From Chitinophagales bacterium (lineage in GTDB: Bacteria > Bacteroidota > Bacteroidia > Chitinophagales > Chitinophagaceae), in NCBI GenBank assembly GCA_015655015.1, contig JAATFV010000110.1, forward strand, positions 1-61,006: a stretch of 61,006 bases of DNA, given 5' to 3'. The translations under genes were made by a program, and so were the position numbers. Shown here one piece after another: positions 34,484 to 42,515 of this stretch; position 1 is the first letter of the stretch; each line of letters starts with the position of its first letter. The notes below the pieces were generated by a model that saw nothing but the letters and a program-made list of their open reading frames with translations, made no database searches and had not been told where the DNA came from.

Positions 34484-35068
34484 CTATAAGATTTTTAAAG
34501 CTTTCTTAATGATGTCCTCCACTTTATCGGTTCCGGACACCTGATTCATGATCTTCCTAATGGCTTGTTCCGCGGCAGGCCTGGCTATGCCTAAGGTGAT
34601 CAGGGCATTTAACGCATCCTGTTCCAGGGTATTGCTCGCCCTTGATGAAATATTTGTTTCCTCTTTATTTTTGCCTATTTTGTCCCGTAATTCCAGGATG
34701 ATCCTTTCAGCAGATTTCTTTCCGATCCCCTTGATACTTTCGAGCTGCGGGGCATTTCCCTGCAGAATGGCCCGGGTGATCTCATCCGGCTTCATGGTAG
34801 ATAACATCATCCTTGCAGTGGAGGTGCCTACTCCGGATACGCTGATCAGTTGGATGAACAGCTCTTTTTCCGCCTTGTCAAAAAAGCCATATAAAATATG
34901 CGCATCTTCCCGTATATGGAGATAAGTAAGCAAAATACCCTTCTCCAGGCTCTCGATCCTGGAATAGGTATTGAGGCTTATCTGCAATTCATACCCTACT
35001 CCACCGGCCTCGATATGGACCAGGGCGGGGGTTTTATATACGAAATCTCCACGTATAAAAGCGATCAT
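34484..35068 (-). CDS. ruvA: Holliday junction branch-migration protein RuvA
   Basis: Binds four-way junctions and recruits the RuvB motor. The 194-residue protein has domain I (MIAFIRGDFVYKTPALVHIEAGGVGYEL), two HhH motifs in domain II (ISVSGVGTSTARMML and IKGIGKKSAERIILEL) and a C-terminal RuvB-binding helix bundle (ALNALITLGIARPAAEQAIRKI). Length is normal. It precedes sprA by 43 nt on the same strand and is divergent from fabH. Confidence 0.96.
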   Translation of the reverse strand: MIAFIRGDFVYKTPALVHIEAGGVGYELQISLNTYSRIESLEKGILLTYLHIREDAHILYGFFDKAEKELFIQLISVSGVGTSTARMMLSTMKPDEITRAILQGNAPQLESIKGIGKKSAERIILELRDKIGKNKEETNISSRASNTLEQDALNALITLGIARPAAEQAIRKIMNQVSGTDKVEDIIKKALKIL

Positions 35069-35169
35069 GGCTGCGAAAGTAAGGATAGTAGTTTGTAGTT
35101 TATGGGTAATCTTCGGACTTTTTTCCCCACCTTTGCCAAAATATTTTCTTAACCTGATTGGAAATAATA

Positions 35170-36162
35170 ATGAGCCAGAAAATGACCGCCGCCATTACAG
35201 CGATTGGAGGATATGTACCTGAAGACCGTTTAACCAATGCCGACCTGGAGAAGATTGTTGACACCAATGATGAATGGATACGTACCCGCACAGGCATAGA
35301 AGAAAGAAGAATCCTCAGAGGACCTGGCAAGGCTACCTCTGATCTTTGTGTTCCTGTAGCCCTGGAAATCTGTAAGAAAAGGGGCATCAGCCCGGAAGAA
35401 ATCGATTGTTTGATCGTAGCTACGGTTACGGCAGACATGCTGTTCCCTGCCACGGCCAACATTGTCTGTGACAAGATAGGCGCTAAAAATGCCTGGGGTT
35501 TTGACCTGAGCGCCGCCTGCTCTGGCTTTTTATATGCACTTACCACCGGAGCCATGTATATCGAAAGCGGCCGGTTCAAAAAAGTGATAGTGATCGGCGC
35601 CGATAAGATGAGCAGCATTGTCGATTACAGCGACCGTACTACCTGCGTTATTTTCGGCGATGGCGGCGGCGGTGTTTTATTGGAACCCAATTATGAAGGA
35701 TTTGGTGTGCTGGACAGTATCCTGAGGAGTGATGGCAGCGGACGCACTCATTTGCATATGAAAGGAGGCGGCTCGCTCCGGCCTGCGTCCAATGAGACAG
35801 TCGCAGCTAAAGAACATTACATTTACCAGGAAGGCCAGGCCGTCTTCAAATTCGCGGTAAAAGGAATGGCCGAAGTCAGCGCTGAGCTGATGGAACGCAA
35901 TAACCTGACCCCCGATGACATCAGCTGGCTCGTACCTCATCAGGCCAACAAAAGGATCATTGACGCCACCGTCCATCGCATGGGTCTCTCAGACGATAAG
36001 GTCATGGTCAACATACAACGTTACGGCAATACGACGGCCGGCACCATCCCGTTATGTCTTTGGGATTGGGAAAGCAAATTGAAGAAAGGAGACAACCTTG
36101 TGCTCGCCGCATTCGGAGGCGGGTTCACCTGGGGAGCAACCTGGGTGAAATGGGGATATTGA
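35170..36162 (+). CDS. fabH: 3-oxoacyl-ACP synthase III
   Basis: Starts fatty-acid synthesis by condensing acyl-CoA with malonyl-ACP. The 330-residue protein has the Cys117 nucleophile in [13 protein letters not shown], His in [11 protein letters not shown] and Asn in [12 protein letters not shown], plus [16 protein letters not shown] near the N-terminus. Start: ATG 35170; an in-frame TTG four codons earlier and ATG 35182 are alternatives. It is divergent from ruvA. No other fab genes are adjacent, and fabD lies 2 kb downstream. Confidence 0.95.
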   Translation: MSQKMTAAITAIGGYVPEDRLTNADLEKIVDTNDEWIRTRTGIEERRILRGPGKATSDLCVPVALEICKKRGISPEEIDCLIVATVTADMLFPATANIVCDKIGAKNAWGFDLSAACSGFLYALTTGAMYIESGRFKKVIVIGADKMSSIVDYSDRTTCVIFGDGGGGVLLEPNYEGFGVLDSILRSDGSGRTHLHMKGGGSLRPASNETVAAKEHYIYQEGQAVFKFAVKGMAEVSAELMERNNLTPDDISWLVPHQANKRIIDATVHRMGLSDDKVMVNIQRYGNTTAGTIPLCLWDWESKLKKGDNLVLAAFGGGFTWGATWVKWGY

Positions 36163-36225
36163 TCACCTATTTTTACCTAACAACTATCCGCTCGCAGCTT
36201 GCGGCTATAAGCTTGCAGCTCTTTC

Positions 36226-37461
36226 ATGGCAGACTCGACCTTCACACCGACAGGCTTCGGCTCTCTGGCAATTCATGCGGGGCATGAACAGGATCCCCGT
36301 TATGCACACCTGACGCCGATCTATGCCAGCAGCACTTTTGTCTTTGACGACGCGGAGCAGGGCATGCGGCGTTTCTCCGGAGAAGAACCCGGTTATATCT
36401 ATTCCCGATGGGGCAATCCATCTTTCACCGAGGCGGAAGAGAAGATCGCAGCCATGGAAGCCTTTGGCATCAGGGACCCGGAAGGCAACCCTTTACGGCT
36501 CAAAGCGCTCCTGCATTCCTCCGGAATGGCAGCCATCAGCACGATGCTGCTGATGAACCTGAAGGCCGGTGATAAAGTGCTTACCCATTTTTCCCTCTAC
36601 GGAGGCACCCAGGATTTTTTACAAAACTTATTGCCGGCATTCGGTATCTCCGCCGTCATTGCAGATCTGCGGGACCCGGAGAAGGCCAGGGCAGCCCTGA
36701 AGGCAGATCCGGCTATCCGCCTGTTATACCTGGAGACACCCGCCAATCCGACCATCCAATGCGTAGACATCGAATTACTAAGTAAGCTGGCCAAAGAATA
36801 TGGCTGTACCGTAGCCTGCGACAACACCTTTGCTACCCCTTACCTCCAGCAGCCTTTCCGTTATGAAGTGGATTTTGTCATACACTCCACCACCAAATTC
36901 CTGAATGGCCACGGCACGTCTATCGGAGGCGTCCTGCTGGGCCGCGACCAGGAATTTATGAAGACAAAGGCCTATAAAATCTATAAGACCCTGGGAGGGA
37001 ACAGCAATCCATTCGACGCCTTTCTGCTCGTCAACGGGATGAAAACGCTGGAGCTGAGAATGGAAAGGCATTGCCAGAACGCCATGGAAGTTGCCTTATT
37101 CCTGGACCGGCATCCCGCAGTCGCCAAAGTGAATTACAACGGACTGGAATCCCATCCCGGTTATGCCATAACGAAGAAGCAGATGCGGCACCCGGGCGCG
37201 ATGCTGAGCTTTGAATTAAAAGGAGGATTAGAGGCCGGCATTCAATGCATGAATAAATTGCAGATGTGCACCCGTACCGTATCCCTGGGCACCTGCGATA
37301 CCCTGCTTTGCCATCCGGCTTCCATGACCCACAAGAGCGTACCTGCCCCCTTGAGAGAACAGTATGGCATTACGGACGGATTGATCCGGATGAGCGTAGG
37401 CATGGAGAACCTCCCCGATATCCTGGCAGATCTCGATCAGGCGTTATCGCCCACCCTTTAA
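36226..37461 (+). CDS. Cys/Met-metabolism PLP enzyme (cystathionine gamma-synthase/lyase family)
   Basis: A 411-residue fold-type I PLP enzyme. It has PIYASSTFVF, YSRWGNPS, the PLP-phosphate SSGMAAI (98-104), CDNTFATPYLQQP (Asp199) and the Schiff-base Lys224 in STTKFLNGHG. Bacterial methionine gamma-lyase has an active-site Cys after YG; here the position is Gly127 (YGGT), so cystathionine gamma-synthase/lyase or O-acylhomoserine chemistry is more likely. Specificity remains uncertain. The start context contains a repeated AGCTTGC motif. The stop codon lies in a CCCTTTAAAGGG palindrome. Confidence 0.85.
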   Translation: MADSTFTPTGFGSLAIHAGHEQDPRYAHLTPIYASSTFVFDDAEQGMRRFSGEEPGYIYSRWGNPSFTEAEEKIAAMEAFGIRDPEGNPLRLKALLHSSGMAAISTMLLMNLKAGDKVLTHFSLYGGTQDFLQNLLPAFGISAVIADLRDPEKARAALKADPAIRLLYLETPANPTIQCVDIELLSKLAKEYGCTVACDNTFATPYLQQPFRYEVDFVIHSTTKFLNGHGTSIGGVLLGRDQEFMKTKAYKIYKTLGGNSNPFDAFLLVNGMKTLELRMERHCQNAMEVALFLDRHPAVAKVNYNGLESHPGYAITKKQMRHPGAMLSFELKGGLEAGIQCMNKLQMCTRTVSLGTCDTLLCHPASMTHKSVPAPLREQYGITDGLIRMSVGMENLPDILADLDQALSPTL

Positions 37462-37529
37462 AGGGGAGCTCACGACCCTCCGAATACTTATCAAGAGCTT
37501 TTTCTATTATCCATAACTAACAGACAATA

Positions 37530-38036
37530 ATGACAACTATACTTAATCAGGAAGATCAAAATGAGCTCCCCCTTCAGGGAGATGGGGGAGTACAAATACG
37601 AAGGGCTGTTAAAGAAGACTGTCCCCGGTTATTGGAGCTTATTCAGGAACTGGCCGACTATGAAAAGGCTCCGCAGGAAGTAACTGTAAAGCTGGATCAT
37701 TTTATAGAAAGCGGCTTTGGCCCCAATCCCGTCTGGTGGGCCTTTGTCGCCAGCATAGAGAACAAGGTGCAGGGGTTTGCCCTGTATTATATCCGCTACA
37801 GCACCTGGAAAGGGCAACGCATGTACCTGGAAGATATCCATGTTACGGAAAAAATGCGCGGTAAAGGATTGGGCAATTTGTTATTCGACCGTTTGCTGGA
37901 AGAGGCAAGAGAGAAGGGCTTTCAAGGCCTCGCCTGGCAGGTGCTGGAATGGAATGAGCCGGCCATTAATTTTTATAAAAAATATCACGCCAGCTTCGAT
38001 CCCGAATGGATCAATTGTTCCATTACCATTGCCTGA
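37530..38036 (+). CDS. GNAT N-acetyltransferase, SAT1-like
   Basis: A 168-residue acetyltransferase. Motif A is YLEDIHVTEKMRGKGLGNLL, with the acetyl-CoA loop RGKGLG, followed by EWNEPAINFYKKYHA as motif B. This combination resembles eukaryote-type diamine (spermidine/spermine) acetyltransferases, though the bacterial substrate may be another amine. Residues 12-21 (ELPLQGDGGV) are encoded by a C-rich/G-rich inverted repeat and look like an inserted repeat; the GNAT fold begins after it at IRRAVKEDC. It is convergent with fabD. Confidence 0.85.
   Translation: MTTILNQEDQNELPLQGDGGVQIRRAVKEDCPRLLELIQELADYEKAPQEVTVKLDHFIESGFGPNPVWWAFVASIENKVQGFALYYIRYSTWKGQRMYLEDIHVTEKMRGKGLGNLLFDRLLEEAREKGFQGLAWQVLEWNEPAINFYKKYHASFDPEWINCSITIA
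37563..37590 (+). repeat. CCCCCTTCAGGG-type repeat inside the GNAT gene
   Basis: CTCCCC (37566-37571) and GGGGAG (37585-37590) flank TTCAGGGAGATG-like sequence. Related elements flank the gene: CCCTTTAAAGGG at 37454-37465, across the previous stop codon, and TTCCCC-CTTTA-GGGGAA at 38050-38066, between the convergent GNAT and fabD stops. Three members within 0.6 kb suggest a small repeat family. The copy in the GNAT gene is translated in frame. Confidence 0.65.
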
Positions 38037-38049
38037 TGTGTGCGGCCGT

Positions 38050-38066
38050 TTCCCCCTTTAGGGGAA
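38050..38066. repeat. TTCCCC/GGGGAA hairpin between convergent genes
   Basis: Six-bp arms (38050-38055 and 38061-38066) with loop CTTTA lie between the GNAT stop and the fabD stop. It belongs to the same repeat type as 37563-37590 and could act as a weak bidirectional terminator. Confidence 0.55.
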
Positions 38067-38070
38067 GGGG

Positions 38071-38961
38071 TCAATTCACTCCATCCGCCTGCATCTCTTT
38101 ATTGATCTTCTGTATCAACCCCTGCAGGACTCTGCCCGGCCCTATCTCCGTAAAGTGTGAAGCTCCGTCTGCGATCATGGCTTGTACACTTTGAGTCCAG
38201 CGCACAGGTTCCGTCAGCTGATCAATAAGGTTCTTTTTGATATCATCCTTTCCTACCACAGCTTTGGCAGCAACGTTCTGATACACGGGACAGGTAGGAT
38301 TATAAAAAGTTGTTTTCTCTATCGCTATTTTCAATTCTTCCCTGGCCTGCGCCATTAAAGGAGAATGAAAGGCGCCTCCTACCGGCAACAGCAAAGCTCT
38401 CTTAGCGCCGGCGGCCTTCAAACGTTCACAGGCGATTTCAACGCCTTTTACCGAGCCGCTGATCACCAGCTGTCCGGGACAATTATAATTAGCCGGCACC
38501 ACCACCTCTCCTGTCTCTTTTTGCACTTCGGCGCAGATCGTTTCCACGTTGCCGTCTTCCAGTCCCAATACAGCCGCCATAGTGCCGGGAGTCGCTTCAC
38601 AAGCTTTTTGCATGGCATCCGCACGGGCCGACACCAGCCTCAACCCATCCTCATAGCTCAATACCCCATTTGCCACCAATGCAGAGAACTCGCCTAAAGA
38701 ATGCCCCGCCACCATATCAGGCCTGTTGTTGTCAATACCCTTGAAGACAATGACAGAATGCAGGAAAATGGCAGGCTGTGTCACCTTCGTCTGCCGCAGA
38801 TCGTCCTCCGTTCCGGAGAACATAATATCGGAGATCCGAAATCCTAAAATCTCATTAGCCTGTTCAAATAACTTTTTTGCGAAAGCGCTATTATCATAAA
38901 GACCTTTTCCCATACCGGGGAATTGCGATCCCTGCCCCGGAAAAACATACGCGTGTTTCAT
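38071..38961 (-). CDS. fabD: Malonyl-CoA:ACP transacylase
   Basis: Transfers malonyl groups to acyl carrier protein for fatty-acid elongation. The 296-residue protein opens with MKHAYVFPGQGSQFPGMG, has the nucleophile Ser in VAGHSLGEFSALV, and the catalytic His in LPVGGAFHSPLM with a later PVYQNV and TEIGPGRVLQGL. Start: ATG 38961; seven upstream codons are in frame but not family-like. A 10-bp inverted repeat lies in its 5' leader. It is convergent with the GNAT gene. Confidence 0.95.
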   Translation of the reverse strand: MKHAYVFPGQGSQFPGMGKGLYDNSAFAKKLFEQANEILGFRISDIMFSGTEDDLRQTKVTQPAIFLHSVIVFKGIDNNRPDMVAGHSLGEFSALVANGVLSYEDGLRLVSARADAMQKACEATPGTMAAVLGLEDGNVETICAEVQKETGEVVVPANYNCPGQLVISGSVKGVEIACERLKAAGAKRALLLPVGGAFHSPLMAQAREELKIAIEKTTFYNPTCPVYQNVAAKAVVGKDDIKKNLIDQLTEPVRWTQSVQAMIADGASHFTEIGPGRVLQGLIQKINKEMQADGVN

Positions 38962-38976
38962 ATCATAAGGGTTTGT

Positions 38977-39025
38977 GTACACCGGGAATGGCTTTTGCCC
39001 AAAATAAACCCATCCCCCGGTGTAC
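38977..39025 (-). promoter_or_regulatory. 10-bp inverted repeat in the fabD 5' leader
   Basis: GTACACCGGG (38977-38986) and CCCGGTGTAC (39016-39025) are perfect inverted copies 29 nt apart, 16 nt before the fabD ATG. They could form an RNA stem-loop near the ribosome site or bind a dimeric regulator. No T run follows, so it is not a terminator. Confidence 0.5.
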
Positions 39026-39140
39026 GTTTAATGATGGGTCGTCGGCCGGCAAACCCGAGGTTCGCTTAAACAAATATGCCACAAAGACCCGATTCAGCAA
39101 AGAAAATATTTGAGCTGTTAAAAGAAAAATATTTGGTTAT

Positions 39141-39737
39141 TCAATGTAGTCTCGAAGAGATTAATTTGGTGAACTCACTGCGTGTTTCATTCTTTTCAAA
39201 TTCACCCCAGAATGCAGAAGTAGTAGTGACGGAATTTTGTTTCTGAACACCTCTCATCATCATGCAAAGATGGCTGGCCTCTATAACAACAGCAACGCCC
39301 AGGGGATTTAAAGAATCTTTTATGGCATGCAGTATCTGTGTCGTCAATCTCTCCTGTACCTGTAACCGACGTGAATAAACATCCACCACCCGGGCAACTT
39401 TACTTAACCCGGTGATCCATCCATTAGGTATATAAGCTACATGCGCTTTTCCGAAGAAAGGCAGCATATGATGCTCACATAAGCTATATAGCTCTATATC
39501 TTTTACAACGATCATTTCACTCACCTCCTCATGGAACTTGGCGGAATCAAGGATAGCCTTTGCGTCCATTTCATAACCCTGTGTAAGGAACTGCATGGCT
39601 TTCGCAACCCTTTCAGGAGTCTTCAGCAAACCTTCTCTTTCAGGATCTTCACCGAGTAAGGTCAGGGCTTCTTTATAATTGCCGGTAAGTCCTGCTGTGA
39701 TCTGTTCGTCATATTGCTCAACTTTCTTATAGGCCAT
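39141..39737 (-). CDS. folE: GTP cyclohydrolase I
   Basis: Converts GTP to 7,8-dihydroneopterin triphosphate, the entry to folate, biopterin and queuosine. The 198-residue protein has the zinc/active-site stretch [45 protein letters not shown], and the second zinc Cys in [13 protein letters not shown]. It follows the two PTPS-like genes by 80 nt on the same strand, a grouping that points to pterin or deazapurine synthesis from a common intermediate. Confidence 0.96.
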   Translation of the reverse strand: MAYKKVEQYDEQITAGLTGNYKEALTLLGEDPEREGLLKTPERVAKAMQFLTQGYEMDAKAILDSAKFHEEVSEMIVVKDIELYSLCEHHMLPFFGKAHVAYIPNGWITGLSKVARVVDVYSRRLQVQERLTTQILHAIKDSLNPLGVAVVIEASHLCMMMRGVQKQNSVTTTSAFWGEFEKNETRSEFTKLISSRLH

Positions 39738-39817
39738 GTATGAGGAGATTTAATATTTATTGTCGATAAAGATCCTGCCTGAATATTTCCACGCACCCCG
39801 CCCGTTCAGAACCGGTC

Positions 39818-40240
39818 TCATGCCGGATACTCTACATAGTTCCGTTCTGTCTCATACAGTCTCACCTGCAGCTCCAGTTTTTCATCTATCCTTTTCCTGA
39901 GCAGATCATAGATCACCATCGCAATATTCTCAGCGGTTGGATTAAGGTCCCTGAAATAAATAGTATCCAGGTTGAGATTTTTATGGTCGAATCTCTCCAG
40001 CACCTCTTCTTCCGTAATAACAGACAACCGTTTCATATCTATCACATAACCTGTCTCCGGGTCACGTTCCCCCACCACCTTTACAACCAGCTCGTAATTA
40101 TGCCCGTGGTAATTAGGATTACTGCATTTGCCAAATACTTCCGCATTCTTTTTATCATCCCATAAAGGATTAAAAATACGGTGCGCCGCATTAAAATGCT
40201 CTCTCCGGAAAACGGCGATTTTTTTATTTGGCAGATTCAT
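39818..40240 (-). CDS. 6-pyruvoyl-tetrahydropterin synthase/QueD family, copy 1
   Basis: A 140-residue PTPS-fold enzyme acting on dihydroneopterin triphosphate. Zinc ligands are His20 (HFNAAHRIFNP), His45 and His47 (NYHGHNYEL). The catalytic Cys39 lies in FGKCSNPNYHGHNYE, and DHKNLNLD and a C-terminal YETERNYVEY are present. The FGKCxNPN...HGHNY block and the YET-x-x-YVEY end are closer to eukaryotic PTPS than to E. coli QueD. The product could be 6-pyruvoyl-tetrahydropterin or 6-carboxy-tetrahydropterin. It is 24 nt after copy 2 and before folE. Confidence 0.9.
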   Translation of the reverse strand: MNLPNKKIAVFRREHFNAAHRIFNPLWDDKKNAEVFGKCSNPNYHGHNYELVVKVVGERDPETGYVIDMKRLSVITEEEVLERFDHKNLNLDTIYFRDLNPTAENIAMVIYDLLRKRIDEKLELQVRLYETERNYVEYPA

Positions 40241-40264
40241 GTTTTTATGGTTTAACTATTTTTC

Positions 40265-40672
40265 CTACCCAAAATACTCTACATAGATCCTGGGTGTTTC
40301 ATATAGCTTGATACAATGCAATTGTACTTCCGCCGGTATATGCGGCTGCAATTCCTGCCAGATCCCGATGGCCAGATTCTCTGTGGAGCACATCTTACCC
40401 GCCAGAAAACCCACCTCGATATTCAGGTTCTTATGATCCACTGTTTCAATAACATGCTCTTTGATGATCTCGCTCAATTTCTTCACATCGAATAAAAAAC
40501 CGGTGTCAGGATCAGGATTCCCTTTTATCGTCACATACAGGTCATAATTATGACCATGCCAGTTCTCATTAGCGCATTTTCCAAATACAGCCTCATTCTG
40601 CTCCTTACTCCATCCGGGATTAAACAAACGATGTGCAGCATTAAAATGTTCTATCCGGGTCAAATAAACCAT
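40265..40672 (-). CDS. 6-pyruvoyl-tetrahydropterin synthase/QueD family, copy 2
   Basis: A 135-residue paralogue of the next gene. It has His14 (HFNAAHRLFNP), Cys33 (FGKCANENWHGHNYDL), His39 and His41, DHKNLNIE, CSTENLAIGIW and YETPRIYVEY. All zinc and catalytic positions are kept. One copy probably feeds QueE (queuosine) and the other another pterin, but sequence alone does not say which. Start: ATG 40672 (MVYLTRIEHFNAAH). A longer frame runs past the divergent mqnB start and is not conserved. Confidence 0.9.
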   Translation of the reverse strand: MVYLTRIEHFNAAHRLFNPGWSKEQNEAVFGKCANENWHGHNYDLYVTIKGNPDPDTGFLFDVKKLSEIIKEHVIETVDHKNLNIEVGFLAGKMCSTENLAIGIWQELQPHIPAEVQLHCIKLYETPRIYVEYFG

Positions 40673-40784
40673 ACTTAAAAATTTATGTTGGTCTTTCAGC
40701 CAGCGGGCCCGTGCCCGCCATGGTAAAAATTTCCGCAAAGGTAATACATAGCGGAACAATGACAAGGATTCCGATATTTGCAGA

Positions 40785-41456
40785 ATGTATATCCTGCTGG
40801 CCGCCGCCACAACTTTTGAAATTCAGCCCACTGCCGACTTTCTTACGAACCGGAATATCGGGCATGAAACAGGTATCCTGATCACAGGCGTAGGCGCTAT
40901 CGCCACCACGCACGCACTCATGCGTCAGATTGGCAGGCGCAGGCCTGACATGATCATTCAGGGAGGAATTGCCGGCTGTTTCACCCATCGGGCGCCCGGA
41001 GAAGTAGTAGCCATCAAAGAAGACAGCCTGGGGGACATGGGAGTCTGGGAAGACGGACGTTTCAAAACCCTTTTTGATCTCAACCTGGCCGGACCGGGTA
41101 CCGCTCCTTTTACTAACAGCCTGCTGATCAATCCCTATAAAAAATTATTAACGTTATCCGGCCTTGAGCCCGTAAGAGCCGTCACCGTCAATGAGATCAG
41201 CACCAATGCTGCCCGGATCGAATGGATCCAACAAAATACAGCTCCCGTTGTTGAAAGCATGGAAGGAGGGGGATTTCACTATGTGTGCCTGCTGGAGCAT
41301 ATCCCCTTCCTGCAGATCAGATCGGTCTCCAATGATATCGGGGTGCGCGATAAGACAAAATGGGATATCAAGGCAGCGATCACTAACCTGAATAGCCGGT
41401 TGATCGACCTGTTCACGAAGCTTGGCGGACAGAATGAGACCCTTTTCCAGTCTTAA
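40785..41456 (+). CDS. mqnB: Futalosine hydrolase
   Basis: Cleaves futalosine to dehypoxanthine futalosine plus hypoxanthine in the futalosine route to menaquinone. The 223-residue protein is a nucleoside-phosphorylase/MTAN-like fold: MYILLAAATTFEIQP start, GVGAIATTHALMRQI, IIQGGIAGCF, VVESMEGGGFHYVC and IRSVSNDIGVRDKTKWDI. These match MqnB rather than MTA/SAH nucleosidase. mqnD follows 153 nt downstream. The ATG is 4 nt after a GATATTTG box, one mismatch from the -7 consensus. It is divergent from the PTPS genes. Confidence 0.92.
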   Translation: MYILLAAATTFEIQPTADFLTNRNIGHETGILITGVGAIATTHALMRQIGRRRPDMIIQGGIAGCFTHRAPGEVVAIKEDSLGDMGVWEDGRFKTLFDLNLAGPGTAPFTNSLLINPYKKLLTLSGLEPVRAVTVNEISTNAARIEWIQQNTAPVVESMEGGGFHYVCLLEHIPFLQIRSVSNDIGVRDKTKWDIKAAITNLNSRLIDLFTKLGGQNETLFQS

Positions 41457-41609
41457 TTCATCTTGCCTGGCAGCAACCGGGAATAAGGTAAAAACGTTTA
41501 TCCAATCGCTACCCGCCCTCACTAAAAAGCCCGAAGGGCCGGCCAGTGGGCTGAAGGACCAGCTGAACGACGAATAAAATGAATTGAACATCTAATAAAA
41601 ATCACTCCG

Positions 41610-42449
41610 ATGACATTTACCCTGGGATTCAGCCCTTGCCCGAATGACACCTTTATTTTTGACGCGCTGGTAAATAAGAAAATTGACACCGAAGGCCTTG
41701 ATTTCGAAGTACGGCTCGAAGATGTCGAGACGCTCAATCAATGGGCCTTGCAAGGGAAACTGGATATTTCTAAAATAAGCTATGGTGTGCTGCCCCTGGT
41801 CCTGGACCGCTATGACCTGCTGGACGCCGGCGGAGCCCTGGGAAAGGGGGTCGGCCCCTTGCTAATAGCCAAAAGCGACATCCCCGTAACAGACCTTTCC
41901 CGCCGGACAGTCGCTATCCCGGGCGAACGAACAACAGCCCATCTCCTCTTCTCCCTCGCCTTTCCGCAGGTCAGGCAAAAAGAATTCATGATCTTTTCAG
42001 CCATTGAGGAGGCTGTACTGAAAGGAAAAGTGGATTGCGGAGTGATCATTCATGAAAACCGGTTCACCTACCAGCAAAAAGGCCTGGTAAAACTATTGGA
42101 CCTGGGCGAATTCTGGGAAAAGACGACCAGCGCCCCCATTCCACTGGGTGGTATTGTTTTCCGCAAAGGGGAAGACCCCGGACTGCAAACAAAGGTAAAC
42201 AGCCTCATCCGCACAAGCCTGGAATACGCTTTTGCAAACTATCCCTCCCTCCCGGACTATGTAAAACAACATTCCCAGGAAATGGAAGAACAGGTAATGC
42301 GGCAACATATTGATCTCTATGTAAATAACTATTCCATATCCCTGGGGGAAGAAGGGAAAAAGGCCGTTCAGACCTTATTGGAGACCTATGCGGGGATCCA
42401 TGCCGGCGCTGGTACCAATAAGCCCCGTCCTCTTGCGATCGTGCGATAG
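41610..42449 (+). CDS. mqnD: 1,4-dihydroxy-6-naphthoate synthase
   Basis: Converts cyclic dehypoxanthine futalosine to 1,4-dihydroxy-6-naphthoate in menaquinone synthesis. The 279-residue periplasmic-binding-protein fold starts TLGFSPCPNDTFIFDAL, the MqnD signature, with LDISKISYGVLP, GGALGKGVGPLLI and DCGVIIHENRFTY. No signal peptide, as expected for a cytoplasmic enzyme. It follows mqnB. MqnA, MqnC and MqnE are not in the window. Confidence 0.94.
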   Translation: MTFTLGFSPCPNDTFIFDALVNKKIDTEGLDFEVRLEDVETLNQWALQGKLDISKISYGVLPLVLDRYDLLDAGGALGKGVGPLLIAKSDIPVTDLSRRTVAIPGERTTAHLLFSLAFPQVRQKEFMIFSAIEEAVLKGKVDCGVIIHENRFTYQQKGLVKLLDLGEFWEKTTSAPIPLGGIVFRKGEDPGLQTKVNSLIRTSLEYAFANYPSLPDYVKQHSQEMEEQVMRQHIDLYVNNYSISLGEEGKKAVQTLLETYAGIHAGAGTNKPRPLAIVR

Positions 42450-42475
42450 AAACGTATCTCCTTCATCCGCCAGCC

Positions 42476-42491
42476 GTGTCAATATTGACAC
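42476..42491. repeat. 16-bp perfect palindrome between mqnD and phr
   Basis: GTGTCAATATTGACAC is a perfect palindrome between the convergent mqnD and photolyase stops. There is no central loop or T tract, so it looks more like a dimer-binding site than a terminator, though no promoter is adjacent. Confidence 0.5.
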
Positions 42492-42515
42492 AGTTCTGCA
42501 CGCCTTTCACCCGGT

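Noticed and set aside
36190..36222. AGCTTGC-type repeats before the PLP-enzyme gene
   Set aside because: Two short imperfect copies only (AGCTTGCGGCT and AGCTTGCAGCT); too short to call an operator or REP element with confidence.
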